9,499 nt of DNA, from the NCBI GenBank assembly GCA_947625985.1, contig CANQQF010000037.1:1-9499 (forward strand). The letters are read 5' to 3'. The stretch is from an uncultured Clostridia bacterium. GTDB taxonomy: Bacteria > Bacillota_A > Clostridia > TANB77 > CAG-508. Positions 5,639 through 9,499 of the stretch are shown here, in pieces (within the stretch, counting starts at the first letter, position 1; each line of letters begins with the position of its first letter). Both the position numbers and the translations under genes were made by a program. The notes below the pieces were generated by a model. It was not told where the DNA came from, did not search any database, and worked only from the letters and a program-made list of their open reading frames with translations.

Positions 5639-6790
5639 TTATTTCCAGTTATTATTTATTTCTTCAGATAATGTAGTTACAAACATTATAATGTTTGCAT
5701 ATTCTTTTAACATTACATCATCTACAACATTTCTCCAACTATTTAATTCCATTGAATCAATTGTCTTAAACTTGAAAAATATCTCATTGTCTTTTATTGA
5801 TATATCAAATTTAATTTTACTATTATAATAAAAATCCTCTATCATTTCTATTGACTTTTTAGAAATTTTTTCTGATATTTTATATCCATCCTCTGCTAAA
5901 ATTATGAAATCTTTATAAAATTCTTTTGGCATCGTTGTAACCGTGTACTGTTTTTCCATAAAAAACACATTCTTTTTATCATTAGTTATTCTTATATTAT
6001 TAAGTATATTTTTATCTATTCTTACTGCACAAAAAATACCTTCATTAGTTATACGTCTATATCTTCTTCTAATATTACCAGTAATCATTACTTCTCTGAA
6101 ATCTGATATTGATATTATATATTTTTCTTTATATACTCCAATTATTTTATCTTCAAAATAAATTTCTTTTGACGGTGAAATTTTCGATAATAAAGTATTT
6201 TGGTATATATTTTCATCAAATTGTATATTGTTAAAATTTGCTTTTTTGTACATTTCTTCCCAGTTCATGTATGTATTCCACAATTTATATGTGTCTTTTG
6301 AAACTATTGAATTGTATTCATACCATTTTATATCATATTTCAGATTTCTTAAAAAATCATTATAAATATATTCTCTTATTATGTTTTTATTTTTTAGATA
6401 ATTTTTATTAATATATTTCTTTATACAGGAAAAAGCTATTATCGTTGTAAATAATAAGACTATATATACTTTACATATTTTATCAATTAATATAGCTCCA
6501 TTTTTGGATTCAATTATATAAGGTATATACACTAAAAATGGTATAGGAACTAATATTAAAATTAAAAAAAATATATTATATATGTTTTTTACAATTTGAA
6601 CAATTCTCATTTTATTTTGAATGCTTTTTAATTCAATATCATCTTTCAAATTTCTTTTAAATTCATCTATAAGTTCATTTATATTTTCATCTGTTTTCAT
6701 CTTTTTTATAATCATTCTTCTTTTTATTCTTTTAAATTTATATATATTATTATATATTAATAATAATATTATTATTGTTATTATTATCAT
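5639..6790 (-). CDS. DUF3137-like membrane protein
   Basis: 383 residues. Hydrophobic segments at about 1-13, 69-92 and 104-123, followed by a long soluble domain. The C-terminal half (EGIFCAVRIDKNI 250-262, FIILAEDGYKISEKI 295-309, IKFDISIKDNEIFFKF 326-341) matches the DUF3137 pattern as I know it; function unknown. Composition is extreme: I count 69 isoleucines (about 18%), with many Lys, Asn and Tyr, more AT-driven than the glycosidase. The ATG at 6790 is 15 nt from GGAG, too far; the best-spaced ATG (6798) opens a 3-codon frame MKL-TGA overlapping this start (see findings). It lies inside the 100-bp repeat bracket and converges with the DUF2752 gene. Membrane location is fairly sure; the family call is moderate. 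Confidence 0.75.
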   Translation of the reverse strand: MIIITIIILLLIYNNIYKFKRIKRRMIIKKMKTDENINELIDEFKRNLKDDIELKSIQNKMRIVQIVKNIYNIFFLILILVPIPFLVYIPYIIESKNGAILIDKICKVYIVLLFTTIIAFSCIKKYINKNYLKNKNIIREYIYNDFLRNLKYDIKWYEYNSIVSKDTYKLWNTYMNWEEMYKKANFNNIQFDENIYQNTLLSKISPSKEIYFEDKIIGVYKEKYIISISDFREVMITGNIRRRYRRITNEGIFCAVRIDKNILNNIRITNDKKNVFFMEKQYTVTTMPKEFYKDFIILAEDGYKISEKISKKSIEMIEDFYYNSKIKFDISIKDNEIFFKFKTIDSMELNSWRNVVDDVMLKEYANIIMFVTTLSEEINNNWK

Positions 6791-6839
6791 AATTTCATTA
6801 TTTTAACTCCTATTATACATTTTAATATATTTAGCTATT

Positions 6840-6868
6840 ATTTTATCATAAAAAACAATAAACATCAA
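6840..6868 (-). promoter_or_regulatory. Candidate promoter of the DUF3137-like gene
   Basis: Minus strand: TTGATG (6868-6863), 17 bp, TAAAAT (6845-6840), about 40 bp before the mini-ORF ATG. A TATAAT only a few bases before the GGAG is too close to serve well. Confidence 0.5.
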
Positions 6869-6899
6869 ATTCAATTTTAAGATATTTTTGATAAACCAG

Positions 6900-6927
6900 A
6901 GGAAATCTCCTTTCTAATAAATTTCCT
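6900..6927 (-). terminator. Hairpin after acetyltransferase gene, weak terminator
   Basis: AGGAAAT (6900-6906) pairs with ATTTCCT (6921-6927) around a 14-nt loop, just outside repeat copy 2. The minus-strand tail is CTGGTTTATCAAAAAT, only partly U-rich, so some read-through is likely. Confidence 0.45.
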
Positions 6928-6929
6928 TT

Positions 6930-7029
6930 TTCTGTTTTTTTCTTGTTTTCATTTTTTATTTATAAATCTTAAATCTTCACAATCTATTTTTCTTTCATAT
7001 CCAATCTTTTCATATACATGATTACTTAT
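6930..7029. repeat. 100-bp exact direct repeat, copy 2 (in the intact acetyltransferase gene)
   Basis: Identical to 4662-4761. It covers residues 259-284, the TGA stop and 19 bp of 3' flank of the acetyltransferase gene, so the gene on this side is whole. Confidence 0.95.
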
Positions 7030-7803
7030 TGGATTTGTATCATCAGTATATAATACACAATATTCCGCTCCATTATTAAGTGCTTCTTCTGAAATTCTAT
7101 ATACCAAATTATACGCATAACCGTTATTTCTTTCTTCTTTTGGTGTATATACAGCACTGACACACTTTCCCTTTTTTATATCTCTTAGTAAAGCAGCTTG
7201 AGAAACTATTTTCCCTTTGTTTTCTAATACATAATAACCTCTTCTCATATATTCTTCAAATTTTTCTTCAGCTTTTTCATCAGTAATTTCTTCTTTTAAT
7301 GCTTCTTTCATAAATTCTTTTAGATATTTTACTAGAGTTGGTTTGTCTGATAACCTAGCTTTTCTATATATTACATTTTTATTCATTTTAGATTTTATTA
7401 TTTTCCTTAACAATAATATTCTCATTTCTGTTTGTACTTCATATTTTATATTTGCTTCCTTACAATAATATTTTGCAAACTTTCTAGCTAGTTCTTTATC
7501 TCCATTTACTCCTAATATATCTTTATCTAATTTGTATACTTCCTTTGCTGAAAATTCAAACAGTTCATCAGTTCTATTATTTGTAGGAGAATAAAATAAC
7601 AAGTGCCAAGGCTTTCTATTTAAAATTATTAATTCTGTTTTGTTATTATTGGTAATTCTTGCTAATACCCATCCTTCTGTTCCTTTTTTTAATCCAGCTT
7701 CACAATTTCCCACCATTAAATTATTTAGCCATTCTTTTTCTTCAATTAAATTCATATTATCATCTATAAATTTCTTTACATTATCATATTTTTCAAATTT
7801 CAT
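6949..7803 (-). CDS. Two-domain GNAT-family acetyltransferase (COG3393-like)
   Basis: 284 residues, cytosolic. The N-terminal half (1-140) carries no motif I can name. The C-terminal GNAT fold begins near VIYRKARLSDKP (144-155); the acetyl-CoA pyrophosphate loop is VYTPKEERNNGYA (218-230), with the R-x-x-G-x-A motif at R225-A230. LYTDDTNPISNHVYEKIGYE (251-270) is the expected final strand and helix. This FR47/COG3393 arrangement is common in Firmicutes; the acyl acceptor is unknown. AAGGAGG precedes the ATG. The leader holds two hairpins and no convincing promoter, so expression probably depends on read-through from the 77-residue gene or a weak promoter. Its final 26 codons are duplicated exactly at 4681-4761. 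Confidence 0.9.
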   Translation of the reverse strand: MKFEKYDNVKKFIDDNMNLIEEKEWLNNLMVGNCEAGLKKGTEGWVLARITNNNKTELIILNRKPWHLLFYSPTNNRTDELFEFSAKEVYKLDKDILGVNGDKELARKFAKYYCKEANIKYEVQTEMRILLLRKIIKSKMNKNVIYRKARLSDKPTLVKYLKEFMKEALKEEITDEKAEEKFEEYMRRGYYVLENKGKIVSQAALLRDIKKGKCVSAVYTPKEERNNGYAYNLVYRISEEALNNGAEYCVLYTDDTNPISNHVYEKIGYERKIDCEDLRFINKK

Positions 7804-7826
7804 TCTAAATCCTCCTTATTTTTAAT

Positions 7827-7873
7827 CAAAAAAGTCTTACAAAAAAATCTTTTAAAGACTCCTTTGCAAGACT
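7827..7873 (-). terminator. Terminator-like hairpin right before the acetyltransferase gene (possible attenuator)
   Basis: On the minus strand AGTCTTGCAAA (7873-7863) pairs with TTTGTAAGACT (7843-7833): 11 pairs with one G-U, then a run of T ending in TTTTTTG. The loop contains another AGTCTTT that could pair with the same AAGACT arm, allowing two exclusive folds. It ends about 24 nt before the start codon. Confidence 0.6.
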
Positions 7874-7901
7874 AAGTTAATCTCACTTTTTCATTAATTA
7901 C

Positions 7902-7941
7902 AAACAACCGAGGAACTAAACAAATAGCTCCCCGTTTGTTT
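7902..7941 (-). terminator. Long hairpin after the 77-residue gene
   Basis: 17-bp stem (7902-7918 with 7925-7941; one mismatch, two G-U pairs on the minus-strand RNA) and a 6-nt AT-rich loop, starting 10 bp after the stop codon. The tail is TGTAATTAATG, not a strong U-run, so termination may be partial or the hairpin may stabilise the mRNA end. Confidence 0.6.
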
Positions 7942-7951
7942 TGAAATCAAG

Positions 7952-8185
7952 TTACTTATCAAGAAGTTCTGCAAAATATCCTATTACTCTTACTATTGCT
8001 TCTGAAAAGAGAACAATAAAAGTGAAACCACCTACTCCTAATATATATTCTGCAACTGTTCCAGAATATACAATCGTCTCATGCATAGGCAATTGACTTT
8101 CAAATCCTACAAGAAAGAACATATAAATCCAAAATGCAATTTGTCCTATCCGTGCCCACATCTTGATTTTTTGACTGATTTTCAT
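7952..8185 (-). CDS. Small two-helix membrane protein, unknown function
   Basis: 77 residues: a basic start (MKISQKIKMWAR), a membrane segment at about 12-29 (IGQIAFWIYMFFLVGF), a short loop with ESQLPMHETIVYSG, and a second segment at about 46-72 (EYILGVGGFTFIVLFSEAIVRVIGYF). The positive N-terminus suggests an N-in, C-in topology. AAGGAGG lies at normal spacing before the ATG, and a strong promoter sits about 80 bp upstream, so it is a real expressed gene. I recognise no family. It lies between the glycolipid glycosyltransferase and the acetyltransferase, on the same strand as both; a two-hairpin leader separates it from the latter. Confidence 0.75.
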   Translation of the reverse strand: MKISQKIKMWARIGQIAFWIYMFFLVGFESQLPMHETIVYSGTVAEYILGVGGFTFIVLFSEAIVRVIGYFAELLDK

Positions 8186-8267
8186 AAAATTTTCCTCCTT
8201 ACACTTGTTATACGAGAATTAATTTGTACATGCTATTTTTATCGCATAGCCACGAAAATCTAAGTAA

Positions 8268-8296
8268 ATTATACCGCATTTTACATAAAAAATCAA
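8268..8296 (-). promoter_or_regulatory. Sigma-A-type promoter of the 77-residue gene
   Basis: Minus strand: TTGATT (8296-8291), 17 bp, consensus -10 TATAAT (8273-8268). The leader is about 75 nt and includes a short GCTAT/ATAGC inverted repeat (8232-8250). The -35 begins 43 bp after the glycosyltransferase stop; no good terminator separates them. Confidence 0.75.
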
Positions 8297-8338
8297 ATTT
8301 TTAAGTGTTTTTTTAATTTTTTGTAACTGTTTTTAATT

Positions 8339-9433
8339 CTATGAACAAGCCCTATATTTTTCTTTTTCTTTTATTAATTCTACTAATTTTTTTGCAGAGT
8401 CTTTATGTATTACTTTTTTTTGATTTTTGATTATTTCTTTTTGTAATTCTTTATCTTCTAATAATAATTTTGTATTTTCTATTATTTCATCAATTGTATT
8501 ACATACAATACTCAAATGATTTTTAGAGAAAAACTTAGCATTATAATTTTCTACTCCTGGTATTGGCATAATATGCACCATAGGTTTATTTAAAACTGCT
8601 ACTTCTGTACTTGTTAATCCCCCTGGTTTTGTTAAGACAACATCACTTTCTTTTATATAATCATTTATATTATTTACAAAGCCACGGACTATTAAGTTAG
8701 GATTCTTGATATTTAGCAACTTTTTCTCTAATTTTTTATTATTACCACAAAGGACAATTACATTGCAATCTATTTTTTCTAAAATTTTTTTTACAATATC
8801 TTTTACATTTCCAAATCCCATACTTCCCGAAGTGACTAGTACATTTGGCTTGTCCTTTTTTAAAAATAAAGTACATTCCTTTTTTTGAAAATTTGTAGAT
8901 ACTGGAATTCCAATTGGTAATAAAACTTTTTCTTCTATTCCTTTACTTATAAAATCTTTTTTTAATGATTTATGTGGAATCACAAAATAATTTGGATCCG
9001 TTTCGTTCCAAAAAGGAATGTATGTATAATCTGTTGCAACATTAATTAAATTTATATCATACCCGCATCTCTTTATATGAGTAATTGCCATTGATGGGAA
9101 TAAATGAGAGCATATTACAATGTCGTAATTGTTTTTCTCAATAAATTCAATTATTTTATTTTTTGAAAGCATATTTAATCCATATACAGGACTAATAATT
9201 CCTACTTTATTATATGTTTCTCCAAGTTTATATACTTTTTTAAACACTTTTCCTTTTCCTCTTGTGGATTTCAGATATAAAGACTCTATTTTTTTAGATA
9301 GTTTCTTATCTATAATACTAAAATAATCTACAAAATCACACTCTATGTTATTTAAATTAAATTCACTTTGAATATATTTTCCACAAGAATTGTGTCCTCC
9401 TCCTGTATTACAAGATAGCACTAATACTTTCAT
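8339..9433 (-). CDS. UgtP/MGDG-synthase-like glycolipid glycosyltransferase
   Basis: 364 residues, GT-B fold. The N-terminal domain opens with VLVLSCNTGGGHNS (3-16), the GGGH loop typical of MGDG-synthase-type transferases, and contains ICSHLFPSM (107-115) and VATDYTYIPFW (132-142). The C-terminal nucleotide-sugar domain has VTSGSMGFGNV (200-210), VRGFVNNINDYIKESDVVLTK (249-269) into PGGLTSTE (270-277), and PIPGVENYNA (290-299). Closest known role: transfer of glucose or galactose from a UDP-sugar to diacylglycerol at the inner membrane face, for glycolipid and lipoteichoic-acid anchors (UgtP in Bacillus). Exact donor and product cannot be read. Length is close to the family norm. GGAGTG lies before the ATG, inside the end of the upstream gene whose TAG directly abuts this ATG: an operon. 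Confidence 0.9.
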   Translation of the reverse strand: MKVLVLSCNTGGGHNSCGKYIQSEFNLNNIECDFVDYFSIIDKKLSKKIESLYLKSTRGKGKVFKKVYKLGETYNKVGIISPVYGLNMLSKNKIIEFIEKNNYDIVICSHLFPSMAITHIKRCGYDINLINVATDYTYIPFWNETDPNYFVIPHKSLKKDFISKGIEEKVLLPIGIPVSTNFQKKECTLFLKKDKPNVLVTSGSMGFGNVKDIVKKILEKIDCNVIVLCGNNKKLEKKLLNIKNPNLIVRGFVNNINDYIKESDVVLTKPGGLTSTEVAVLNKPMVHIMPIPGVENYNAKFFSKNHLSIVCNTIDEIIENTKLLLEDKELQKEIIKNQKKVIHKDSAKKLVELIKEKEKYRACS

Positions 9434-9499
9434 CTAATCACTCCAACTATTATTAAACATATTATATAAATAATCTCTATTAAATGTTTTATCTAAAAA
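9434..9499 (-). CDS. C-terminal end of an upstream gene cut by the right edge
   Basis: One minus-strand frame is open from the window edge to a TAG at 9436-9434; the other two contain stops. It gives 21 residues, ending DYLYNMFNNSWSD. The aromatic, mixed composition and the zero-gap junction with the glycosyltransferase ATG, whose ribosome binding site lies inside this frame, support a real co-transcribed gene. Too short to name. Confidence 0.55.
   Translation of the reverse strand, partial: FLDKTFNRDYLYNMFNNSWSD

Noticed and set aside
4662..7029. 100-bp repeats as a transposon target-site duplication or IS ends
   Set aside because: Far too long for a target duplication, in direct orientation, with no transposase and no terminal inverted repeats between them.
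7804..7951. T-box or known riboswitch in the acetyltransferase leader
   Set aside because: No T-box sequence or other conserved riboswitch core that I can recognise; only hairpins are supported.

Overview
The window is very AT-rich, with strong AGGAGG-type ribosome binding sites, TTGACA/TATAAT-type promoters at 17-bp spacing and short hairpin terminators. Together with the protein families present (PflX-like radical SAM, TSCPD/TIGR03905, a UgtP-like glycosyltransferase, a cytoplasmic neopullulanase-like GH13 enzyme), this points to a low-GC Firmicute, most likely an anaerobic gut Clostridia-type bacterium. This is inferred from sequence style only; no rRNA or other marker gene is present.

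Layout from left to right, on the minus strand unless stated. (1) 1-748: two-gene unit of a TSCPD-domain protein followed by a radical SAM protein cut by the left edge, with its own promoter at 783-811. (2) 874-2709: monocistronic cytoplasmic GH13 glucosidase with a clear promoter, a candidate operator over the start site and a strong terminator. (3) 2844-4148: two-gene unit of unknown function. The first protein has a duplicated N-terminal module and a Glu-rich 12-residue tandem repeat; both proteins end in a similar basic amphipathic tail. (4) 4149-4853: a 700-bp gap with a candidate promoter, a short tandem repeat, a terminator, a relic of a tiny membrane-protein gene, and a 100-bp exact copy of the 3' end of the acetyltransferase gene found at 6949-7803. 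(5) 4854-5560, PLUS strand: DUF4190-like and DUF2752 membrane proteins with an ATGA overlap. (6) 5639-6790: a very Ile/Lys/Asn-rich DUF3137-like membrane protein, convergent with the previous pair and sharing a bidirectional terminator. (7) 6949-7803: two-domain GNAT acetyltransferase (COG3393-like). (8) 7952-8185: a 77-residue, two-helix membrane protein. (9) 8339-9433: a UgtP/MGDG-synthase-like glycolipid glycosyltransferase, directly abutting the last 21 codons of another gene that runs off the right edge.

The most unusual feature is the exact 100-bp direct repeat (4662-4761 and 6930-7029). It covers the last 26 codons, the stop and 19 bp of 3' flank of the acetyltransferase gene and brackets the DUF4190/DUF2752/DUF3137 membrane genes. 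This is the geometry expected of a small element integrated into the 3' end of a gene, although no integrase lies between the repeats. Other points worth a second look are the paired hairpins ahead of the acetyltransferase with no clear promoter of its own, the MKL-stop mini-ORF before the DUF3137 gene, and the shared tails of the two unknown proteins at 2844-4148.
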